Part shown: piece after piece, positions 11,063 to 21,785 of the stretch
Position numbering within the stretch: the first letter of the stretch is position 1
Layout: each line of letters starts with the position of its first letter
Assembly: GCF_024868665.1 (NCBI RefSeq)
Contig: NW_026634371.1
Location: forward strand, 10,879-74,878
Reading direction: 5' to 3'
DNA length: 64,000 nt
From: Triplophysa rosa
Taxonomy: Eukaryota; Chordata; Actinopteri; Cypriniformes; Nemacheilidae
The notes under the pieces: generated by a model
Seen by the model: only the letters and a program-made list of their open reading frames with translations
Told to the model about the DNA's origin: nothing
The model's database searches: none
Translations under genes and position numbers: made by a program

Positions 11063-12982
11063 CTCTAAAGGATGCGGTATATGGAGGATACTAAACTTAG
11101 AATTAAACGAGACGTCCTTCCTAGGACATACTGGCAGAAAAAGAAACTGGAAGTACAACGTTGCTATGACAGTACTTTGCACTCGAACATCTGTCAAATT
11201 AATTAAAATGATTTCTACATGATTTAAGAGGTAAAAAGTTGGTTACTTTCTACCCTAAACAATGCCAAAAGAGTTAAACAAATGTTGCCTTACTGTTTTA
11301 AAACGTTTAAAAATCACTAAACACTTTTAAACCTATTTACTACATATGCCTGCTAAGATTTAAAAAACGTGACACAAATTGTAAACTGTTCACATTTAAA
11401 CACCACATATTTGATTGAATGTGCAGCCTGCAGCCAGGTGTACTTGGTTTATTCAACACACATTTATTTAACAGACGTTGGCCGACGCAAAGAATTGTGG
11501 GTTATCTCTAGCAACTAAGGATACACCTCGTGTGTCCTCCGAATTCTCGTGAAAGTAGGTCGCATTAGAAGGGTGCCTTCAGAGTGTCCTACCTGCATTT
11601 ATGAAACGAGTCAGCCTCGATGACGTAGCAGGCTTCAAATGAGACCTCTGGAGGACGCAGCCTTCCTAAACGAGACACAGCCAAAGACCTCAAGTCTGTC
11701 CCATAGACTGTATAAAATATGGACGTATTGTCCGTGAAGTCACTCGTAGGTTTATGAAGTGTAAAAATGAAGCCTAAAGTAGGCGGAGCCGGTCGTCGCC
11801 ATCTTGGCATCGCGTCACACCCGGATAATCGAAAGTGGGCAAAGAGGCAGGACGTGGGTGGAGCTGACGTGCCTGGTTGCTGAAACAAACCACGCCTGCC
11901 AAACTCGACGTATTGGCGGTTGACATTTAAACGTTTACAGCGGTTTACACGCCCTTAATTATGCAGAATTTTAAGGCTTAATATAATCTAAACGGATGAG
12001 TTATAAAAAAAATCACCTGCCTCACAGTTGTCACGAACGGCAAAATTACCTATATAGACCAAAATATTTTTTGTACCAGGCTGTAAACAGTGTTGGGAGT
12101 AACGCGTTACAAGTAATGTGCGTTATGTAATCAAAGTACTTTTAAAGTAACGAGTAATGTAACGCAGTATAAATTTACATATCAATACTCTAGTTACTTT
12201 GTTTTTCAAGTAACTTGAGTTACTTTTCAGTCTAATCATTGATTTATATGAACATTTTTTAAACTGCAGAAGTGAAATTCTGAATTAAAAAGTAGTGTAG
12301 ACATGATCGCTCATGCTTGCGCAGAAACAGTCGCTAGTCAGACATTGACAGTGTTGCCATGTCTGCAGTGCTGCAGTGTTCCGGTTTAGTTTTTGTTACG
12401 CAAATCTGGCAACCCTTGACACAGCGATGGGAGGCCAGAGCTCAGATGCGGATCTATAGTGTGGCCGCACTCGCCACCATGGACAAAATGCCTGCAAATG
12501 CCGGTCATGCTCAATAGATAACTTTCAGATCGTGAAATTAGCGCGAGTCACGAGTTGCAACAGCAATCAATTGTCCTTCAAATGCCGATCATGTTTGGAA
12601 GATAACTTTCAGATCGCGAAATTAGCGCAAGTCATGACACGCAACAGCAATCAATGGTCTCATGCCTCGTGAATGTAAACATAAGCTGTGTTCTATGGAG
12701 TTTAAATAGACCCAATACTCTCGCGCATGTAATCCGCGTGCGCACGCTCGATGCAAACGCGCATAGTGATAACCTATGGCGTTATTATAATGATAAATGT
12801 CGCGAGCGCATTATTACAAGGCGAGAGCACATTCTTGTAATACGATCGCGCGAATCTCTCCGCTCGCACGCCGATTTCCTTTGCTCGTGCACAAAACTGG
12901 TTGCGCGCTTTCAATTATACGCTGCTCTCTTATGAATTTTCTCTCCTCTCGCTCAGTGAGTGTGTGCACACTCAAATTGCGT

Positions 12983-14114
12983 GCCGTGCGTCCACGAATC
13001 CTTTGGTACTCTTGCTCTCGAGAGGTCCTCCTTTGTGTTCCAGGCATTATAGGCTGTCAAAAGTAGTCAACCAATCAGGGATAGGCTTCCACGGCGGGCC
13101 AATGAAAACGCGACCTCTTACATGGCATCTTATTGGTTGAAAGTGACTCGACGTATTCAACGAAGCAAGATGGATCCACCACGTTCTCAGGTAACAATAT
13201 AAATATATTTGATGCAACATTATTAATCAAATGTGTATTAGAAATGAACGGGGCATTAGGATGCTTTGTAGGCTACATATAAACGTCAGTTTAACTACCA
13301 TGTTATTCAGACAAAACAGGCCAACACCCTCAAGTTCATGTGGTCCTCATGCATGTCGTACACTAAACATAGTATTGTCAAAATAGTACTAAATTGATTA
13401 CCGAACAATTTAGATTGGTGTCTTAAGTTAGCTTTATTCTAAAATAATATTTACTACAAGTAACGGTACATATCAAAACAATAATAGCACTGGAGCATTT
13501 GGAAATATCATATAATATTCTATACCTATTTGGTTATGCATTTAATGCGTTTGCAGACAGACACTGTAAGTGTTCTGCATTCAGTGTTCCAGAAGTTCAG
13601 GGCATAAAACTGGACTTCTATGCAATATACCAAACGCTCCCTTACCGTTCATTTCTAATATACATTTGATTAATAATGTTGCATCAAATATATTAAAATT
13701 GTTACCTGAGAACGTGGTGGATCCAGAGGCGTATTAAGACCTCATGGTGCCCCTGGGCAACAGCCCCAGAGGTGCCCCCCATCCACCCACCTACCCACAC
13801 GCAAGAATCCACTCATTAAAATATTTATATATTAAAAGATTTTATAAGAATGAAACTCAGTAATTTACAATATACTATTTTACAAGAATTACACATTAAC
13901 ATGACACTTTTGTAGAAAAGAACACAAAAATCAACTCTTTTCATCAAGTATTTTTAACAATTAGGGCTACTGTAGTTAAGAGGTCGCATTTTCATTGGCC
14001 CACCGTGGAAGCCTATCCCTGATTGGTTGACTACTTTTGACAGCCTATAATGCCTGGAACACACAGGAGGACCTCTCGGGAGCAAGAGTACCAAAGGATT
14101 CGTGGACGCACGGC
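12983..14114. repeat. nested foldback of two inverted repeat pairs
   Basis: The outer arms 12983-13120 and 13977-14114 are inverted copies of about 138 bp; GTCAAAAGTAGTCAACCAAT reappears inverted as ATTGGTTGACTACTTTTGAC. The inner arms 13171-13251 and 13645-13725 are inverted copies of 81 bp; TGGATCCACCACGTTCTCAG pairs with CTGAGAACGTGGTGGATCCA. The right half has acquired about 250 bp of foreign sequence at 13726-13976. A short extra arm (GGAGTTTAAATAGAC near 12698; GTCTATTTAAACTCC near 14123) shows the foldback once extended outwards. No gene is seen. Confidence 0.85.
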
Positions 14115-14374
14115 ACCCATTTTGTCTATTTAAACTCCATAGTGTTCGATTGTTTGTGGCGCTGCACGCACAGACAGATCTGCAGATTTAAATAGGCATG
14201 GTCACTGTTAGAAGAAGGGTTGTGGAGCATGGGAGAAAGAGAGGAAACTGTCATCTGTTAGTCTCCTCACCAAATACCAGCATATATACAACATAATATG
14301 TTAAATGTCATTTTCTCCTCAAAATAATATTATATTATATTAGTAATATATTATATATTAAATTAATCATAATT

Positions 14375-14589
14375 TTGTATAACACTATCGAGTTGTTTTG
14401 GCTCAACGAAGTGCTCAGCAATGCAAAGAAAGATCTGTCATATCGCTTATATTACTTAAAAAAAACACCCATATTTGCCGGCCAAAAATCCTCCTTTTCC
14501 CACACAGTGTTATACGACTGGAAACTACTCTGCCGTCCCAAAAGGTCACCGGCGCCATCTTGTGCAACTAGCCGCGCTGTCAAAACACA
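14375..14589. repeat. partial copy of a CTAGTTGCACAAGATGGCGCC-type MITE
   Basis: The segment ends GGCGCCATCTTGTGCAACTAG and contains ACACCCATATTTGCCGGCC. The complete copy at 30157-30432 has the same internal words and both termini. Here only one end is present. Confidence 0.7.
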
Positions 14590-15092
14590 ATAAATATGGT
14601 TAGTGACACTGAAGTTAGCAGTGTCAACAGTAGGCAGAGCTCTGATGAGGTGGAGGACTACTGGTCAGAAAATATTTGAAATGTGTTTTTATAGAAAATA
14701 AAGGTGTGTTAAAGACTATATAGGATTGTTAAATGCATTACAGTGTTAAACACTAAAGAACAGCAAAGTCTGGAAAAGCATGAGCATCAGTTATGCGAGG
14801 AAAAAGTAACGCAAAAGTACTTTGAGTTACTTTCCACAAAAAGTACCCAAGTACCGTATTTAGTTACTTTTTTATAGAGTAACTCAATATTGTAACTAGT
14901 TACTTTTAAAAGTAACTTTCCCCAACACTGGCTGTAAACATGTTTTTTTGTGCTATAAAGTTCGCCAATTTAACATGGAGCTCAATGAGATTCTGCTCTG
15001 TTTTGGAGCCATCTTCTAGCGGCCAGTCGATGAATTGCAGTTTTAGTCACTTCCGTGTTGGTTTCACGAGAGAGACTGGAAGATTGCCCCTT

Positions 15093-15578
15093 GGTCTGTC
15101 CCAAAATGCACTCCCATGTACCCTTGTGGACTCGTGCCTAGTGCCCCTGCACTTCCTGACCACACCAAGTATGGACTCGGAGGAGATCCACGAGACCAGA
15201 GTGCGCCATTTGGGACAGGGCATATTGGAACAGGGCCATAGAGTACCATCTAATGGTGTTGGCCTGTTGGGTGATGTTCCGGGACTTTTATTTTGGAAAG
15301 ACACAGTACCGCTGACACAGTTGAGACAAAATCTCACGTGTGTGCTGTCATTTGTTCTAAATAATACTGATGATCCTACAATAATAATCCGAATCTCATA
15401 ATAAATAGTATATTATCTCTAGTACACAAACTTACATAAGCTCCGAAAATAAACCCACAACCTAAACGTGTTGTTGTGTAAGCTAAGCTTGACCTCAGCG
15501 AGTGAGCTAACAGACCACAGCAGATGAAGTGCAAGTTGAGGTTTTAGATTTGCTTTCGCGCTCATTCAAATTATTTGA
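15093..15578. other. no gene seen; repeat remnants
   Basis: TCTGTCCCAAAATGCACTCC near 15097 and CAGAGTGCGCCATTTGGGAC near 15198 look like partly inverted ends of a short element. The remainder, up to the start codon at 15579, probably contains the promoter and 5' UTR of the next gene. No clear TATA element was seen. Confidence 0.35.
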
Positions 15579-16276
15579 ATGAAGATGATGAGTGTCCGGA
15601 CAGCTTTTGTTGGATCTTTACGTTATATCGGTTTCAGAGCGAGTGTTTATAGTTCACGCAGGCTGTTGTGCACTCTTCAGGGAGAAGAAAGCTCCAGCAA
15701 AACAGTACGGGTAAGAACCCACTTTCTCGTAGATCCGCCTACTCACTTAACTGTCTTTAGCATGTTATGTTTAACTTTTGTAGGTACTGTACGATGGAGA
15801 ATGCCCAATATGCGTGAAAGAAATCAGCTTTCTTCAGTTTCTTAAGAGAAACAGAACAGATAAAGTAGACTTTGTGGACATCTCATTGACAGAATACGAT
15901 GAGAGCAGATTTGAAGGAGTCGGTTATGAGACGGCAATGGTGGAAATGACGGTGATTGACTAGAATAACAAGGCGAGTGACCTTTTTATTGTGCAGTTAT
16001 ATTAAAAGTAACATTGACAGTAACTGCACGAAAACTTTCCATTTAAATCTATTGAAACTTTTTACAATATCGGATAAAATTGGTAATATGCTGTTCTTCT
16101 GGTGGCAGATCCACCGTGGTGTGCCAGCTTTCGCAGTGATGTACAGTGCAGTGGGCCTGGGTTGGCTCGGCAGACTGATCTCTTTCCCCATCATCAGACC
16201 TTTAATGGACCGAGCCTACGGAGTATTTGCAAGAAATAGACTCAAGTGGACTGGCAGAGAAAACTGCACCACATGA
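15579..16276 (+). CDS. DCC (DUF393) family thiol-disulfide oxidoreductase-like protein, with an in-frame stop
   Basis: Three exons (15579-15710, 15784-15972, 16109-16276) keep phase and give about 162 residues. The first exon is a basic, serine-rich leader that could target mitochondria. Exon 2 opens with VLYDGECPICVKEI, the signature of the DCC family: a thioredoxin-like fold with a CxxC pair. Exon 3 (HRGVPAFAVMYSAVGLGWLG to WTGRENCTT) matches the family's C-terminus. There are two oddities. A TAG at 15961-15963 sits where relatives usually have a glutamine codon (VID-Q-NNK, from memory), and the donor after NNK is GC rather than GT (AAG|GCGAGT). An upstream GT donor at 15952 would skip the stop in frame. 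The cellular role of vertebrate members is not established. The gene may be a pseudogene, a null allele, or rescued by splicing. Confidence 0.72.
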
Positions 16277-17863
16277 CGCTGTGTTAAAAAAGAGCATTAA
16301 GACTCAGGGCATTGCTAGTGACATTTTTTTTGTTTACCTTTAATTGTTTTGTATTTGATATTTAAAGGACTTTTAATCTGAATTTCTGTCACATTAACTC
16401 TTTTTATCAGAACTTGGAAAAAGTTTGACCATTGGGATTTTTTGGGGCAGTTTTCTTTTTATAAATAATGTTAACATGCTTCAATAACATTTAAAGAATG
16501 ATGCATGACATATTTCACATGGGTGAAGATGAGTAATAAAACATATGTTTTAAAGTCAAAATCTCCTTCAGACGTACCACAGAGTACTGGGCCCAGGTAA
16601 CTAATGTATTATAAACAATGTCCCTATATTTAAATTGTGACTGTTGACACTTATAAGACCTCTGAAGGTACATTTTCTAAATTTAGATTCCTCCTGACTG
16701 GTCATAGACTGCAGTAGGACAGATTGTGCTTTAATGAGGAATGGCCATGAGTTGTCCAACTAAACTGACCAATAGGATTTAACTAGAGAAGGGCGGTATT
16801 ATATTTCTAACCACAACAGTAACACATGTACAGTAAACACCACTGGAAGTAATGCACAAGACGCGCACTATATGTGTTTTGAAAGAAAAGTGAGCAGTCA
16901 TTCATCTTTTTTTTTTTTAAGTCAAGTTCATGAGAAGGTAAGACACATTTTTTGTTTTGTTTATTCTCTCACGCTCCAAGAACTTTTAAGTCACCTTAAA
17001 GGTTAAGTGTTCATTGTTGCAGTGGTTAACCGTGTGTTTCTTTTAAAGATATGCTTTTTTATGCAAGCATTATTATTATTAAGTTATATTTTTTTACACA
17101 TTGAACATATTACAAAAGTGAAGACCCTTGGGTTTATTGGTTAGTGTTTCACTATGCCTGGCAACTTAAAGAGAGGACCTGTTTCCATGTCACTAAGCGA
17201 ATGGAAATGGACATGTTTTGTAACTGTCTTGCATGCATGTGACACAAAAAAAAGCTTCCTGTCAATCCTGTTAGATCACAACAAAGACGAAGTGAAGCAA
17301 AGAGCTGACACTCCTCTGTCACGTGACTTGTCAGACTTCTATAAATATGGACTGGGGTATTCATAAACCAGCTATTTTTCCGGTGTGCCGTTGACCCTTT
17401 CAGGTCATATTTTCAGTGGCGAGCATGATCTCTTTATGTGCTTATTAAAAGGATTTATTGCAGTGTATTTAATCTGCAAGTTAAGAAATAAATGCTTAAT
17501 TAAAGTGAGTCAAATATAACGATAGTGACATTGAATGTCATCTCAATTTCAATGTGATGTTATATGGTTGACCAGGAGGGGGCGTAGAAACACAAACCAT
17601 GAGTAGTCTTGAGAAAGTCCTATGGTTTTGTTTCCTTTTTACTATATTAAACATGAGATACTGAATTCTAATAACTTCACTGTTAAACATTCTTAGTGAA
17701 AGACTGACAAAAGGTTAATTTACTCATAAATGTGGAAAATAAATAATTTGTTTCTTTTTTATATAGATATTCCATGATTGATTCTGCCAAAGCCCATTCA
17801 GGCCTTGTCCAGATCATCTTGTTTAGTGGCTTTAATTTCTGAAAAGCCATCTGTTCATCAGGT
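16277..17863. other. 3' end of the DCC-like gene and upstream region of the lipase gene
   Basis: AGTAATAAAACA near 16533 is a plausible poly(A) signal for the gene on the left. AGTTCATGAGAAG followed by GTAAGA at 16940 looks like the end of an untranslated first exon of the lipase gene, but nothing else supports it. Otherwise AT-rich DNA without a recognised feature. Confidence 0.35.
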
Positions 17864-20800
17864 ATGGGATGGTACCCCAATAAAACCCTGCTCGCTCACC
17901 TGTGGTCAAGGCGGCTTCGGTTGTTGTGCAAGGTGAGATATCTACTCATAAACATTAGACATTTGCCTCACCTTGACAGAAGTCCATTTTTCACGAGACC
18001 TCGATCTTTCCTGAGCATCGACTCATCACCTCAATCCTCAAAGAGAAACCTTTTAAAATCTTATAGATCTAAGAACTTCAGCATTATCCCCTCTGGAAGA
18101 GTCTGCAAAAATATAAAATGTGAGAATAAAGTGGAGCTTCAGATGTTTCGATTTTACTCGACCTCCAGTAGAGACACGTTCAAAGCAGAGGCTCCTATTG
18201 GAGTTCTCCAGAACAACAGGATGTCTCTTCGGCTGCACTTAATGCGGTTGAGATTAGGACAATCTTTTATTCGTCTGTCCGGGCACATTAACTTGTACTT
18301 CAAACAAAAAGAGGTTTCTGTTCTAGATAACAGCCAGGAAGTGTTTGTGAGTGAAGAACCCTTCACATGAACACAGATACGAGCTCTCAAAGGGAGGAGT
18401 TTAGGAGTGAACACATCTTTCCTAGGGTCACCTGTCCATGACCAAAAAGCATCCTTAAATCTGTCTGCTGGACCACCTTTGACCTCAAGCTTTGCCAGAC
18501 CCCAGCTTTTCCATATTAGCGCCTTAGCTACCAGATTTGGGGAGGGTTACAGCTATGTGGCCAATCACATTAATTCCGTATGCTCTCGAAATCCAACAAA
18601 ACAAATGCATGTGGAGCTGTCATCAGACGATGTGTTCAGAAGAACTAAAAACCTAAAGAGAAAAATTATAGGTAATAAAAAAGCTCCTTGTCAGAAAAAT
18701 GAGCAAACAAAACAAAACATAAGCATCCCAACAACAACATCGGCAGCAGGGGTTCATAATAACAATGAATCTAGTTCCTGGGAGGAAGGATGTCTTCACT
18801 TTGCCGGTCACATCAACAGATATTTTAGGGCAAAAGTAGCAGATACTGTTGAGGAGTCGCCACGTAGTCGAATTCAAGCTTCACAAACAGAAGCTCAGAT
18901 GCTGAAATCTTCAGTGTTTTTGGACAGACCTCTTCTAGAAAGAGCCCAGGACTCAACGTCACCACCTCAGCCCAAATCCCCAGGCTTGTTTCACATGAGC
19001 AGCCTCACAACACGCTTCGGGGAAAATTACACATACATGGCCAACCACATCAACCGGTACTTCAAAGGATCTGCAGCAGCAGAGGAGGAAGAGTTGGACC
19101 GAGGTTTACCCGAACGCACAGGGACTCTGGAGAAACCTGTGTCCTTTTTTGAGAGTCTATTGAAACCGTCAACTATACCAAGTCTTGTGGGCAGTTGTCT
19201 GGGAATGGGCTCCAACAGCATTAGTGACCAGACTACAACTGATACCAAGATCCAAGAGACCATGCTGTATAAAAGAGTAAGTTCTGTGTTTTTTTATGAG
19301 TTTTATGTTATCATTTGACTCAAAATGAAAGTTTGTACCATTTCTACACTTTCAATAGCAGTAAATGATTGATTAGCAGTAAACTGTTTTCAAGGCTTTA
19401 GGTAGAAGGAAAGCAGAAGACATGACTAAAGTCCTTCTAAATAGCCTCCAGGATGCTATTGTGCCCTCATCCATCACTTCCTGTGTGGAGGAACTGAATG
19501 CTCATCTCATTAAGTACCCAGCATGCAAAGCTGTAGTCTGGCAGGTACAAAACACTCACACCCCTTCGCCAGATGTGCAGCTCTACTGCATACATTCAAT
19601 TTTATATGTTACTTTGATGAAATATACTGTAGGAAAAAGCAGCACTGCAACTTCTTAGGAGGCGGCGGATTTTTTGGATGAATAAGCAACTTCAAGAAGC
19701 CATTAAAGAAACTCTGGCTCTGATTGGCTATGTAGATCCAGTCAAAGGTTGTGGGATCAGGGTGCTGTCCATTGATGGAGGCGGCACCAAGTATGAATCC
19801 ACAAAAATCACTCATGTTTATTTAACAATCTGACAGGAATGTGTTTAAGCTAACATTGATTTGACTTACATCTGTTTTCTACATTACAGAGGTTTAGTTC
19901 CACTTCAGGTGTTAAAACAACTGGAGGCTCAAACAGGGAAACAAGTTCATCAGCTTTTTGACTATATTTGTGGAGTCAGCACAGGTAGCACTGCTAAACT
20001 GCATTTTTTTTCTGTTTATATTTAAATACTGGATAGCCATTAAGTCCCTAATGTATCTATTTATTATATACAGCCATTTCAAACGTATTTTTAGTTTTTC
20101 CGAATGTTTAGGATGATCATTTTTGTTTGTGAACTACAAACAATATTTCTCCCAAATTTCTAATTAAAAATATTTTGTTCTATTTGCAATTATTATTATT
20201 AAGAAATTAAACAGTAATATTTGCACATGTATGTTACATGATGTTATAACCTCAATTTTTATTACAGTTTTCATGTGTCTTGTCTTTCACGTTGCTGTTG
20301 AATGACTTAACGTCACTCCTGAGGTTTGATTTAGTTAAAATTCCACTGGACTGGAATGACCAAAATTTGGAATGGGCTCTTAATTTTTTCTGTGGCTGTA
20401 TATCATGCATTTCCCATCTTTGTGTTTGTTGCCCAGGAGCTGTTCTGGCGTTCATGTTGGGTCTGGTTCGCATCTCTTTGGATGACTGTGAAGAGATGTA
20501 TCATCGTTTTGGGTCAGATGTTTTTAGACAAAATCCACTCGTTGGTACTATGAAAATGGGCTGGACGCACTCTTACTACAACACAGAAACATGGGAGATG
20601 ATCTTGAGGTTGGATTTAGACTCTGGAAGTAGAAAAACCCTAGATTATAAACTGCATTACTGAATTTAACTTTTCCTACATGTTCATTATAGGGAGAAAA
20701 TGGGAGAGGAGATTTTGATTAAAACAGCCAGAGATGGACTGAGCCCAAAGGTAAAACGGTTATTTCTTTGGAATGGAAACATATATTTTCTAGAGGTTCT

Positions 20801-21785
20801 GACTTCAGTTCTCTTCTTGATCAGGTCTCTGCTGTAAGTGCAGTAGTGAACTGGGGGAAAAGTCCAAAAGCATTTATCTTCCGAAACTATAACCATGCAC
20901 CAGGGATATTGAGTCGCTATGCTGGAGGATCAGGGTACCGGCTGTGGCAGGCTGTCCGGGCTTCATCTGCTGCTCCAGGCTATTTCCAAGAGTTCTCTCT
21001 TCATGGAGACATACACCAGGTCAGAATAATAAATGAATGCAACTCAAATGAACCCATTCAAATTCCATCACTCAGACTACTAGTGGTTTCATAGGTTGTA
21101 TGGCGCTCATTTTCATCTTCCCTCTTCAGGATGGTGGTCTTATCGTCAATAACCCCTGTGCTCTGGCTGTCCATGAAAGCCGACTGCTGTGGCCCAATCA
21201 GCCCTTCCAGTGTGTGCTGTCATTAGGAACCGGTCGCTATGACAACACCAGAAGAGGGCCTGCAACATCCACAAGTCTGAGGGCCAAAATCAGCAACCTG
21301 ATTTGCAGTGCCACTGATACTGAAGGTAAGTAAGGTATCCTGACTGGAAAGCTATAAGTAATTCAGTAAACTTTAAATTGATAAACTTTTTTCTATGAAA
21401 GAAATGTATACAGGTTTGGAACCTTTTGATAGAAAACAATGACAGGAATTTCATTTAAGGTGAATTTTCTCTTTTAATCATTGATTGTGTATATTGAAAT
21501 GTTGACATTGTTCATATTTCAGGTGTACACACTCTTTTGGATGACCTCTTATCACCAAACGTGTATTTCCGCTTTAACCCAATGCTGAGTTTGGACGTGA
21601 CACTGGATGAAAGCAGACCCGGAGTCCTTCAGCAGATGAGGGAGGACACACAGCTTTATTTGGACCGGAACCAACCCAAACTGGAGCGCTTATGCAAAGT
21701 GCTGATGACGGAGCGTACAGCCATCTGGAAAACCCGGGACTGGATCAGTGAGAAAGTGTGGGAGCTGCAGCATCGCTGGGCCTGA
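17864..21785 (+). CDS. pnpla8: pnpla8-like calcium-independent phospholipase A2-gamma
   Basis: Nine exons: 17864-19276, 19395-19544, 19633-19790, 19890-19984, 20437-20608, 20693-20750, 20825-21019, 21130-21325 and 21523-21785. Exons 2-9 total 1287 bases and end in phase; the full frame is about 899 codons. The patatin lipase domain fills the C-terminal part: the glycine-rich oxyanion motif [10 protein letters not shown] at about residue 570, the nucleophile elbow YICGVSTGA (GxSxG) at about 605, and the DG dyad in DGGLIVNNP at about 747. PNPLA8 enzymes hydrolyse membrane phospholipids in mitochondria and peroxisomes. The long first exon has four related blocks with an HIN core (for example [19 protein letters not shown]). 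An in-frame TGA stands at 18368-18370 (codon 169); the next in-frame ATG is 18605. PNPLA8 is known to use internal start codons, so a shorter protein is possible. It may be an ohnologue rather than pnpla8 itself. Confidence 0.85.

Larger units (their letters stand above)
9673..11680. repeat. older MITE split by the hAT element
   Basis: AAGGCTGCATCC and TCCTCCAGAGGTATCAT at 9678-9710 recur inverted around 11637-11670 (ATGAGACCTCTGGAGGACGC, then AGCCTT). The hAT element at 9720-11062 lies between them, so these are probably the arms of an older element interrupted by the hAT insertion. The rest, 11071-11640, shows no gene. Confidence 0.45.
12088..14930. mobile_element. hAT-type non-autonomous element, 2843 bp
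   Basis: The ends are inverted (CAGTGTTGGGAGTAACGCG against AACTTTCCCCAACACTG) and are flanked by a perfect 8-bp duplication, GCTGTAAA at 12080-12087 and 14931-14938. The subterminal regions are full of AGTTACTTT and AAAGTAACT motifs in opposite orientation. There is no transposase. The interior is a compound foldback described separately. Confidence 0.9.
11702..15092. mobile_element. fish MITE split by a hAT insertion
   Basis: The left part begins CATAGACTGTATAAAATATG at 11702 and includes GTCGTCGCCATCTTGGCATC. The right part resumes at about 14939 with TTCGCCAATTTAACATGGAG and ends near GAGACTGGAAGATTGCCCC. I recognise both as one widespread non-coding repeat of cyprinid genomes. The hAT element at 12088-14930 sits between them with a target duplication taken from this repeat. 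Confidence 0.55.

Noticed and set aside
18368..18370. Selenocysteine codon in the lipase gene
   Set aside because: PNPLA8 is not a known selenoprotein and I saw no evidence for a SECIS element near 21790-22000. An error, pseudogenisation or internal initiation is more likely.
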